Part shown: positions 7,609 through 14,187 of the stretch, piece by piece
Layout: every line of letters starts with the position of its first letter
How positions within the stretch are numbered: the first letter of the stretch is position 1
DNA from: an uncultured Oscillospiraceae bacterium
GTDB taxonomy: Bacteria; Bacillota; Clostridia; Oscillospirales; Oscillospiraceae
Length of the DNA stretch: 14,886 bases
Assembly (NCBI GenBank): GCA_934565425.1
Contig: CAKTHW010000035.1
Location: 1 to 14,886, forward strand
Direction: 5' to 3'
Position numbers and translations under genes: made by a program
Notes under the pieces: model-generated
What the model was told of the DNA's origin: nothing
Database searches by the model: none
The model's input: the letters and a program-made list of their open reading frames with translations, nothing else

Positions 7609-7652
7609 TTCGTACATCTCCTTTTTTCTTTCTATTCAGATTGGTTACCGTT

Positions 7653-7673
7653 GAAAATCCCGAGAAGATTTTC
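7653..7673 (-). other. Weak hairpin in SASP leader
   Basis: GAAAATC/GATTTTC (7653-7659 with 7667-7673), seven base pairs with a seven-base loop, 45 bases upstream of the SASP start codon. It could fold in the 5' untranslated mRNA; no known riboswitch class is recognised. Confidence 0.35.
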
Positions 7674-7780
7674 TGAGCCTAGTTTGACCGCGCGGCGTGG
7701 AACTATGAGTGGAAATTTCTGTTCCTGTCGAATCAACAAAAAATTCAATATAGAAAGAACAAATGTATAGTCTCACAGAG

Positions 7781-8049
7781 TTCCGTCATTTTATGACGGA
7801 ATAAATTTCAATCTGAAAAAACTGGCGGCGCAAGGTGAATTGCCCGTAGGGCAAGAGAGGGTGGCCTGGGCCATGTACGTCAGTTTTTTCTCTTCTCAGA
7901 CTGGTAAGTGCCGCAGCGTTAAGCAAAATGTGCCGGGGGCACATTTTGTAGCGTAGGCGCCACCTGTTTTTACAGGTGGCGAACCTTCCGGCGTAGTGAG
8001 TGCATGCACCAGGCTGAAAGCTTCACCAAAATGCTTGCATTTTGGTGAA
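7781..8049. other. Gene-free block dense in inverted repeats
   Basis: Most of the 490-bp gap between the SASP and the wall hydrolase gene. Inverted repeats seen: TTCCGTCAT/ATGACGGAA (7781-7789 with 7793-7801); a closing stem 7815-7824 with 7881-7890 enclosing TTGCCC/GGGCAA (7840-7854) and TGGCC/GGCCA (7862-7873); CAAAATGTGCC/GGCACATTTTG (7924-7934 with 7938-7948); CGCCACCTGT/ACAGGTGGCG (7958-7967 with 7972-7981); the palindrome GTGCATGCAC (8000-8009); and a 13-bp inverted repeat (8022-8034 with 8037-8049). No convincing reading frame or known RNA family. Could be an ncRNA region, decayed mobile repeats, or both. Confidence 0.6.
7815..7890. repeat. 76-bp element with 10-bp terminal inverted repeats
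   Basis: GAAAAAACTG at 7815-7824 is exactly complementary to CAGTTTTTTC at 7881-7890, and two smaller hairpins lie inside. The flanks are TCT on both sides (7812-7814 and 7891-7893), which would fit a 3-bp target duplication but is weak evidence. It may be a MITE-like insertion or a small branched RNA. Only one copy is visible in this window. Confidence 0.45.
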
Positions 8050-8050
8050 A

Positions 8051-8076
8051 AAGCAGCTCCCCGAAGGGAGCTGCTT
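8051..8076 (-). terminator. Terminator of SH3/NlpC-P60 gene
   Basis: Minus-strand stem AAGCAGCTCCC/GGGAGCTGCTT (8066-8076 with 8051-8061) with a TTCG tetraloop, followed by TTTTTC. It lies 22 bp after the hydrolase stop codon and is a textbook factor-independent terminator. Confidence 0.93.
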
Positions 8077-8098
8077 CAGATGCAAGAAAAATATCTGC

Positions 8099-10522
8099 TT
8101 AGAACAGACGGCGAACCGCCTGGATGGGCTTGTAGTTGACGCTGCAATAGGTGATGCCATACTTCTTGCCCAGTGCGCTCAGCAGCTTGCCGCCGCCGGC
8201 GTAGATGCCCACGTGACCGCCGTAAACGACGATGTCACCAGGACGCATATCGGACTTGCTGACCCCACGTCCCACGTGTGCGTCTGCGTAGGAGCTATGA
8301 GGCAGGCTCTTGCCGAAGTGAGCGTAGACGCTCTGGACGAAGCCGGAGCAGTCAGCGCCGTTGGTCAGGCTGGTGCCGCCCCACTTGTAGGGGTTGCCCA
8401 CGAACCGCTGTGCATAAGCCAGGACTGCTGCACCGCTGCCGCCGCCGGAGGAACCGGAGGAGTAGCTGCTGGAGGAGCTGGAGCTGGAAGAGCCAGAAGT
8501 GGTGGTAGAACCAGTAGTGCTGGTGGTGCCGGTGGTCGTGGTGCCAGTCGTACCAGTGGTGGTGGTAGCGGGCGTGGTGACCTGAGGCACGGTAGCGGGA
8601 CCGGAGCTTCTCTCGGTGTAAGCCGGGTCGATATAACCGGTATGGGTGCCGTAGACGACGACCTTATACCAGCCATCCTTCATGCCGCGGACGGACACGA
8701 CGGTGCCGTTGGGGATGGTGAAGGACTTGTCGCTGTTGGTGCCGGGCTTGACGCGCAGGCCCAGAGCGGAAGCGGTGACCTTGGCGAAGTCGGGATAAGC
8801 CTTGTAACCGCTGGAGGTGGTGGCGGAGGTGTAATCGCCGCACACGTAGCCTTCCTTGCCGTTGTACTTCACCTGATACCAGCTGCCCAGAGAACCGTGG
8901 ATCTTCAGGACGGTGCCGTAAGGCACGATGGCCAGCTGATCATAGTCGGTGCCAGCGCCGGAGCGCAGCTTCAGGGTCTGAGAGGTGACCTGGATATAGC
9001 CAGAGTCGATGGTGTCGGTGGCGGTGACATATTCTGCCTTTGCGTAGCCGTCCACACCGTTGTAGGTCACGCCATACCAGCCGTCCTTGGCGCTGGTGAT
9101 GCGGAAGGTAGTGCCCTTGCTCATCTTGGTGACCACGTTGGACTCGACGTTCCGCTTAGCGCGGATGTTGAGGGTGTCGACAGAGACGGTGCCGTAGCCC
9201 TTGCTCTTGCTCAGAGCTTCGGATTCCACGCAGTTTGCGTCCACGTAACCGATCTTGTTGTCGTATTCCACCTGGTACCAGTCACCCAGAGCGGCCAGGA
9301 CAGAGACCTTGTTGCCTTCGGGGATGACGCAGAGCATCTCAGAGCTGCTGTCCGCGGAAGCGCGGAGGACGGCGCTGGAGGTGCCGATGTTGCCGGTGGA
9401 GATGCTGGGGACGGAGATATACTGAGCCATCATGTAGCCCTTGTGGGTACCCTTGTCATTCTTATAGCTGACTTCGTACCAACCATCTTCGTCCAGTGCG
9501 CCGATGATGGACACGCTCTTGCCGGCGGGTACCTTGCACACTACGTCAGCGTCGGTGCTCTTGGCGGAGCGGATGTTGATATACTTCTTCTTGGTCTTGA
9601 CCACACCGGTCAGCTCGGTGGCATCGGTGTTGTCGGTGTCCACGTGCTCTTCCCGCATATAGCCGTTGTAGGTGCCGGTAGAATCCTGATAGCTCACCTG
9701 GCACCAGCCGTCGGCGTCCGCTTCTGCGATCACGTCCAGGGTGCCGCCTACGGGGACCTTACAGACGACGTCCGCGTCCAGGCTCTTTTCCGCCCGGATG
9801 TTGATGGCCTTGTGGGCCTTCTTGGTGCCGATGACGGTGGCAGCGGTGGCAGGCTGTGCGGTGACAGCGGTCTGCACGTACTTGCCCTGCATATAGCCGG
9901 AATAAACGGTCTTATCTTCCGCAGTGTAACGCACCTGATACCAGCCGGCAGCGTCCTTGTCTGCCAGGATCTCGATGTCGCTGCCCACGGGGACCTTGCA
10001 GATCACGTCGGCATCGGTGGCGGTGGCAGCGCGCAGGTTGATCTCCTTGTACTTCTTGCCGCCATTGGTGACGGTGCCGGTACCCAGGGAGACGGCGGAC
10101 GTGTCCGCAGCGGCCTGCTGCTTCTTGACCTTCTTGGTCTTTTTGGTGGTCTTCGTGGCCTTGGTGGTGTCCGCCTTGGCCTTGGTGGTCTTCTTTGTAT
10201 CTTTTGAGGTATTCTTCTTGCTGTCTGTCTTCTTTGTGGAGTTGGTCTTGACAAACTCGCCGGAGACATAGCCGGTGTGAGTGCCTTCACTGTCGGTGTA
10301 GGTGATCTTCAGCCAGCCGTTGTCTTCCTGATCCAGGATGGAGACCTTGTCACCTTTGACCAGCATACCCAGAGAGTCGGAGCTGGTGGACGCTTCCCGG
10401 CGCAGGCGAACGCAGTCGTCCGTCACGGTGCCTACGTCTGCGGCCAGGGCCATGGAGCTGAGACTTGCGGTAAAAGAAGCAAGTAAAACGATGGATGTGA
10501 TTTTCTTTTTCAGTCGTCGCAT
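8099..10522 (-). CDS. Secreted cell-wall hydrolase, eight SH3-like repeats plus NlpC/P60
   Basis: NlpC/P60 enzymes are cysteine peptidases that cut peptide stems in peptidoglycan; bacterial SH3 repeats anchor them to the wall. The 807-aa protein has a Sec signal peptide (MRRLKKK, hydrophobic core, likely cut after ALA at residue 27) and SH3b repeat 1 (about 30-93). A Lys/Thr-rich linker follows (94-150), then SH3b repeats 2-8 (about 150-217, 229-295, 305-370, 377-432, 442-499, 508-565, 579-636) and a Thr/Ser/Gly linker (643-697). The catalytic domain from 698 has C725 (GADCSGFVQ) and H770 (GGHVGIY); the usual third His is replaced by S782 (KLLSALG). Repeats 2-4 share DADVxCKVPxG and probably arose by recent duplication. 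The start has GGAGG six bases upstream. It lies 36 bp after the 97-aa gene, so it is in one operon with it. Role in growth, separation or sporulation is not determinable. Confidence 0.93.
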   Translation of the reverse strand: MRRLKKKITSIVLLASFTASLSSMALAADVGTVTDDCVRLRREASTSSDSLGMLVKGDKVSILDQEDNGWLKITYTDSEGTHTGYVSGEFVKTNSTKKTDSKKNTSKDTKKTTKAKADTTKATKTTKKTKKVKKQQAAADTSAVSLGTGTVTNGGKKYKEINLRAATATDADVICKVPVGSDIEILADKDAAGWYQVRYTAEDKTVYSGYMQGKYVQTAVTAQPATAATVIGTKKAHKAINIRAEKSLDADVVCKVPVGGTLDVIAEADADGWCQVSYQDSTGTYNGYMREEHVDTDNTDATELTGVVKTKKKYINIRSAKSTDADVVCKVPAGKSVSIIGALDEDGWYEVSYKNDKGTHKGYMMAQYISVPSISTGNIGTSSAVLRASADSSSEMLCVIPEGNKVSVLAALGDWYQVEYDNKIGYVDANCVESEALSKSKGYGTVSVDTLNIRAKRNVESNVVTKMSKGTTFRITSAKDGWYGVTYNGVDGYAKAEYVTATDTIDSGYIQVTSQTLKLRSGAGTDYDQLAIVPYGTVLKIHGSLGSWYQVKYNGKEGYVCGDYTSATTSSGYKAYPDFAKVTASALGLRVKPGTNSDKSFTIPNGTVVSVRGMKDGWYKVVVYGTHTGYIDPAYTERSSGPATVPQVTTPATTTTGTTGTTTTGTTSTTGSTTTSGSSSSSSSSSYSSGSSGGGSGAAVLAYAQRFVGNPYKWGGTSLTNGADCSGFVQSVYAHFGKSLPHSSYADAHVGRGVSKSDMRPGDIVVYGGHVGIYAGGGKLLSALGKKYGITYCSVNYKPIQAVRRLF

Positions 10523-10558
10523 TGGGAACCTCCGTGCTTTGTTTCTGTAATCGGGTAG

Positions 10559-10852
10559 TTAGGGATTTTGCAGGGCCCGGTCCAGCCAAATAGCACTCAG
10601 GTCCATTGCAGCGTACAGGCTGTTCTTTTCGCTCTTGCGAACCACGCGGTCACGGCTCTTGAGATCCGGATCGGTCAGCTGTAACTGCACAGAGACCTTG
10701 GTCGCCAAATTCAGGTCATCCACCTTCTCGGTGTCATGGATCTGGAGCATGATGATATACTTATCCGCCATGCTGCCGTAGTACAGGATATTATCCTTTC
10801 TGCGCAGGGGATGACCCTTATAAACAAGGGGCAGATTCTTCGCTTCAGCCAA
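10559..10852 (-). CDS. Uncharacterised 97-aa protein, TTG start
   Basis: I do not recognise a named family. The protein begins (M)AEAKNLPLVYKGHPLRRKDN and ends AAMDLSAIWLDRALQNP. It is charged and soluble-looking, with no signal peptide, transmembrane segment or cysteine pair; YYGSMADKYIIMLQI and VSVQLQLTDPDL suggest beta strands, and the end looks helical. The TTG start at 10852 is chosen because AAGGAGG lies nine bases upstream. The in-frame ATG at 10897 sits upstream of the expected transcription start of the promoter at 10888-10916, so it cannot be used. It is first in an operon with the SH3/NlpC-P60 hydrolase (36 bp downstream, no terminator between). A function tied to the cell envelope would be guilt by association only. 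Confidence 0.8.
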   Translation of the reverse strand: MAEAKNLPLVYKGHPLRRKDNILYYGSMADKYIIMLQIHDTEKVDDLNLATKVSVQLQLTDPDLKSRDRVVRKSEKNSLYAAMDLSAIWLDRALQNP

Positions 10853-10887
10853 TACGATACACCTCCTTACCAGTAAGTTGTAACCGA

Positions 10888-10916
10888 ATTGTAACACATT
10901 GTTGTCTCCTTGTCAA
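10888..10916 (-). promoter_or_regulatory. Sigma-A promoter of 97-aa / wall hydrolase operon
   Basis: On the minus strand TTGACA (10911-10916), 17-bp spacer, TACAAT (10888-10893): perfect -35 and 5/6 -10. The expected transcript start lies about 29 nt before the TTG start codon. A strong housekeeping-type promoter. Confidence 0.85.
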
Positions 10917-10969
10917 ACTTACCCCCTCGAAAGGGTTCCATTGGTAGGACAAAACCAGGGAAAAAGAGA

Positions 10970-11000
10970 CAAAAAACGCCCTTCTTTTCAGAAGGACGTT
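10970..11000 (-). terminator. Terminator of ireB
   Basis: Minus-strand stem formed by 10990-11000 and 10975-10985 (11 pairs with one G-U), loop GAAA, followed by a T6 tract. It isolates ireB from the promoter of the next operon. Confidence 0.88.
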
Positions 11001-11047
11001 GTATAAAGTGCCAGGTGTGACAGAAAGTTTACAATTTAGCCGTATTC

Positions 11048-11293
11048 TCAAAGGTTGAGATAATAGCGCACCAGCTCCTGCAGCAGCTCATCCCGATCCA
11101 GCTGACGGATGAGGGTGCGGGCGTTATTGAAGTTGGTGATATAGGTGGGATCCTCGGAGAGAATATAGCCTACGATCTGGTTGATGGGGTTGTACCCTTT
11201 CTGCTGCAGCGAGTTATAGACCTCGGTGAGGATCTCACGGGTCTCCCATTCCTTCATATCCGAGAGATCGAAACGACGTGTTAAATCAGACAT
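11048..11293 (-). CDS. ireB: IreB family regulatory phosphoprotein (UPF0297)
   Basis: IreB is a small cytoplasmic protein that in Enterococcus faecalis is phosphorylated by the PASTA kinase IreK and acts negatively in its cell-wall stress and cephalosporin-resistance pathway. The 81-aa length is normal. The conserved core [20 protein letters not shown] and the ending ELVRYYL are clear. In the N-terminal region where the enterococcal phospho-threonines lie, only T5 is present. The start at 11293 is supported by GGAGG ten bases upstream. It has its own promoter and terminator. In many Firmicutes the gene sits between alaS and ruvX; here it lies alone between pheT and a wall-hydrolase operon. 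Family call is firm; pathway role in this organism is inferred. Confidence 0.95.
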   Translation of the reverse strand: MSDLTRRFDLSDMKEWETREILTEVYNSLQQKGYNPINQIVGYILSEDPTYITNFNNARTLIRQLDRDELLQELVRYYLNL

Positions 11294-11361
11294 ATTTAGA
11301 AAACCTCCGGTGCGGAAAACAGGGAAAAAGAGAAAAAAGATGACTGGGTTAATTTGTTTAG

Positions 11362-11390
11362 ATTATACCTGAAATGGTATGGCTTGTAAA
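11362..11390 (-). promoter_or_regulatory. Sigma-A promoter of ireB
   Basis: On the minus strand TTTACA (11385-11390), 17-bp spacer, TATAAT (11362-11367): 5/6 -35 and perfect -10. The expected leader is about 60 nt and T-rich. Confidence 0.82.
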
Positions 11391-11403
11391 GAGGTGGAGG
11401 GGG

Positions 11404-11439
11404 AAAAAAGACGCCCGGCAGCGTAGAAACTGCCGGGCG
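11404..11439 (-). terminator. Terminator of pheST operon
   Basis: Minus-strand stem CGCCCGGCAG/CTGCCGGGCG (11430-11439 with 11412-11421), eight-base loop, followed by TCTTTTTT. It lies about 30 bp after the pheT stop codon. Confidence 0.92.
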
Positions 11440-11469
11440 AAAAATGGGCATCTTTTGGGACAGTTGCCG

Positions 11470-14169
11470 TCAGCGCAGCACAGCGCCCAGTTCCTGTTCC
11501 AGAGCGGCCAGGACAGCCTTCACATCGCCGTCTGCTTCGGCGTCGGTGAGGGTGTGATCCTCATGACGAAGCTTCAGGGCGAAGGCCACGCTCTTCTTGT
11601 CTTCGGGGATGGGCTTGCCGGTGTAGATGTCGAACAGTTCGACCGCCTTGATGAGGCCGCAGCTTGCCTTGCGGATGCAGTCCTCCAGGTCGGCTACGGG
11701 CACGCTCCGGTCGCAGACCACAGCGATGTCCCGTTCCACAGCGGGGAACTTGGGCAGAGCCTTGTAGTGCATCCCCTGGGGACGGGCAGCCAGCAGGGTG
11801 TCCAGGTGGATCTCTGCGGCGAACATGGGCTGCTCTACATTATAATTGCGGTTCACCAGCGGATGCAGCTGCCCCATGACACCCACTTCCACGCCGTCGA
11901 TGGAGATGGTGGCGCAGCGGCCGGGGTGATAGGAGGGGTTGTCGTGCTTGGCGGTGAACTTGACGTTCTTGATGCGGAAGGCGTCGAACAGCGTCTCCAC
12001 GTCGCCCTTGAACCGGAAGAAATCCAGGTCCTCGCCGTAGCCGCCCATGGAGATGAACTCCGTCTCGTTGCACAGATCTTCCCCTTCCACCGGCAGGTAC
12101 ACCTTGGCCACCTCAAAGAGCTTGGCGGAGGGGTTCCGGTGGTTGTTGTTCCGTGCCAGGGTCTCCAGCATGGAGGGCAGGGGGGTGGTGCGCATGATGG
12201 AGGTCTCCTCGCCCAGGGGGTTCAGGATCTTCACGCTGATGCGGCGGGGGTCGTTCTCCGCCAGACGGATTTTGTCATAGTAAGCGGGGGCAATGAAGGA
12301 GTAGGTCAAAATTTCACTGTAGCCCAGGCCGCAGCAGATGTCCACGACCTTGTTGTGTGCCTTCTGCCGGTCGGTCAGACCGCCACGGGTGGTATCGCCC
12401 CGCATGAGGGTGGTGGGCAGGTTGTTGTAGCCCACAAAACGAGCCACTTCTTCCGCAATGTCGGAGTAATGCTCCACGTCCCCACGCCAAGAGGGAACCA
12501 CCAGCATATCATCGTCCATGAGGATAAAGCCCAGGTCGGTCAAGATCTTGACCATCTCCTCTCGGCTCACATCGGTGCCCAGCAGACCGTTCACCTTGTC
12601 CGGCTCCAGCTTCACCAGAGTGGGGGTGAAGTCCTTGGCGACCACGTCCAGCACGCCGTCTGCCACTTCGCCGCAGCCCAGCAGCTCCACCAGCTCGCAG
12701 GCACGTTCCACGGCGGGCAGGGTGTTCATGGGATCCAGACCCTTCTCGTAACGGCCGGAAGCCTCGGTGCGCATCCCCAGAGCCATAGCGGTCTTGCGGA
12801 TGGAGACGCCGTTGAAGTTGGCGGATTCGAAGAACACGTCCACGGTCTTGTCGGTGATCTCAGAGTTGGCGCCGCCCATGACGCCAGCCACAGCCACCGG
12901 CTTCTTCTCGTCGGCAATGACCAGCATGGATTCGTTCAGACTGCGGGCGGTGCCGTCCAGGGTCTGGATGGTCTCACCGGGACGGGCACGGCGGACGATG
13001 AGCTTGTTGCCCTCTACGCAGGCGAAGTCGAAGGAGTGCATGGGCTGGCCGTATTCCAGCATGACATAGTTGGTGATGTCCACGATGTTGTTGATGGGAC
13101 GGACGCCAGACGCACGCAGCCGCTCCCGCATCCAGACGGGGCTGGGGCCGATCTTGACGTTCTTCACCAGACGACCGGTGTAACGGGGGCACAGATCAGC
13201 TTCTTCGATGATGACGTCAGCGTAGTCCATGATGACCGCCTTGCCGCTGCCCTGCACCACCGGATCGTGGAGCTTCAGAGGCTTGCCGAAGGTGACGGCC
13301 GCTTCTCTGGCCAGGCCGATGACGGACAGGCAGTCGGGACGGTTGGGGGTGATCTCAAATTCCACCACATGGTCATCCAGACCCAGCAGGGTGGGGATGT
13401 CATCGCCGGGCTTGCAGTCCTCATTGAGGATGAAGATGCCGTCGTCGATGCAGTGGGGAAATTCCTTGGGCTGTGCGTGGAGGTCGTTGGGGGTCAGGAT
13501 GCGGTTGGTGCTCAAATCCAGAGCCACGAAATCGCCGGTGTGGATGTTCTGGCAGTCGGTGGTCACGTCCAGCACGGCATCGCCCACGTTGACGGCGCAC
13601 TGATAGGTCTTATAAGCGGCAGTCTCGATGGAGTCCACCTGACCAGCCACCACCTTGCCGAAAATCTTCAGACCGGAGGTCAGTTCTTCCGGCAGGGAGG
13701 GCTTTTCGCCCTTGAGCACATGATAGTCGCCCAGGATGGCGGCGGCTTTGATGACGCCATAGGGGAAATCACGCTCGTCCAGTGCCAGCTCGGTCAGGGA
13801 GCACAGCATACCGTAGGAGGGCACGCCCCGGAGCTTGCCCTTGGTGATTTTGACGCCGCCGGGCAGCAGACTCTTGTGCTTGGCTACGGGCACCAGGTCG
13901 CCTACATGGATGTTCCAAGCGCCGGTGCAGATCTGGATGGGCTCGTCCTCGCCCACGTCCATCTGGGTGACCCACATATGATCGCTGTCGGGGTGCCGCT
14001 CCATGGACAAAATTTTGCCCACCACCACATTTTTAAACTGAGCGGCGTGATCTTCATAAGTCTCCACCTTGGAACCGGAGAGGGTCATTGCCTCGGAAAA
14101 CGCTTTGTCAGGGATGACGCTGACGGGTACATCTACGAATTCGGTCAGCCATTTACGGGATAGATTCAT
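11470..14169 (-). CDS. pheT: Phenylalanine-tRNA ligase beta subunit, with extra internal domain
   Basis: PheT is the large subunit of the (alpha-beta)2 enzyme that charges tRNA-Phe; it binds tRNA and edits Tyr-tRNA-Phe. At 899 aa it is about 100 residues longer than the usual form near 800. Domains: N-terminal part with an EMAP/tRNA-binding OB domain (about 46-130, ICTGAWNIHVGD), an insertion at about 138-236, TPNRPDCLS at 274-282, the B3/B4 editing region, RYEKGLDP at 473-480, B5, the catalytic-like domain, and a C-terminal ferredoxin-fold anticodon-binding domain (about 803-899, FPAVERDIAVVCD). The insertion resembles the first OB domain (NIHTGD at 208-213 matches NIHVGD at 86-91). GGAG nine bases before the ATG at 14169 fixes the start. 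It begins 18 bp after pheS, forming an operon that ends in a strong terminator. Confidence 0.96.
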   Translation of the reverse strand: MNLSRKWLTEFVDVPVSVIPDKAFSEAMTLSGSKVETYEDHAAQFKNVVVGKILSMERHPDSDHMWVTQMDVGEDEPIQICTGAWNIHVGDLVPVAKHKSLLPGGVKITKGKLRGVPSYGMLCSLTELALDERDFPYGVIKAAAILGDYHVLKGEKPSLPEELTSGLKIFGKVVAGQVDSIETAAYKTYQCAVNVGDAVLDVTTDCQNIHTGDFVALDLSTNRILTPNDLHAQPKEFPHCIDDGIFILNEDCKPGDDIPTLLGLDDHVVEFEITPNRPDCLSVIGLAREAAVTFGKPLKLHDPVVQGSGKAVIMDYADVIIEEADLCPRYTGRLVKNVKIGPSPVWMRERLRASGVRPINNIVDITNYVMLEYGQPMHSFDFACVEGNKLIVRRARPGETIQTLDGTARSLNESMLVIADEKKPVAVAGVMGGANSEITDKTVDVFFESANFNGVSIRKTAMALGMRTEASGRYEKGLDPMNTLPAVERACELVELLGCGEVADGVLDVVAKDFTPTLVKLEPDKVNGLLGTDVSREEMVKILTDLGFILMDDDMLVVPSWRGDVEHYSDIAEEVARFVGYNNLPTTLMRGDTTRGGLTDRQKAHNKVVDICCGLGYSEILTYSFIAPAYYDKIRLAENDPRRISVKILNPLGEETSIMRTTPLPSMLETLARNNNHRNPSAKLFEVAKVYLPVEGEDLCNETEFISMGGYGEDLDFFRFKGDVETLFDAFRIKNVKFTAKHDNPSYHPGRCATISIDGVEVGVMGQLHPLVNRNYNVEQPMFAAEIHLDTLLAARPQGMHYKALPKFPAVERDIAVVCDRSVPVADLEDCIRKASCGLIKAVELFDIYTGKPIPEDKKSVAFALKLRHEDHTLTDAEADGDVKAVLAALEQELGAVLR

Positions 14170-14187
14170 ACCATTACACTCCTCTCA

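Noticed and set aside
7618..7800. Sigma-G promoter for the SASP gene
   Set aside because: A CATAGTT near 7703-7709 on the minus strand resembles a -10, but no matching -35 is at 17-18 bp. Not strong enough to list.
9500..10060. Regular repeats that could suggest a CRISPR or tandem array
   Set aside because: They encode SH3 protein repeats in frame with a period of about 235 bp; there are no short spacers.
8042..10207. A 721-codon open frame on + opposite the SH3/NlpC-P60 gene
   Set aside because: The minus strand has a signal peptide, eight SH3 repeats, a catalytic domain, promoter and terminator. The + product is low-complexity Gly/Ala/Val/Asp-rich and starts inside a hairpin.
11374..14163. 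A 929-codon open frame on + opposite pheT
   Set aside because: It is antisense to an unmistakable PheT. The predicted product is His/Val/Gly/Asp-rich with no domain, and no suitable ribosome binding site was seen. Such frames arise from high-GC codon bias.
14166..14174. ATG just before the pheT start
   Set aside because: Reads ATG-GTA-TGA, a two-codon frame; it is out of frame with pheT and probably incidental.
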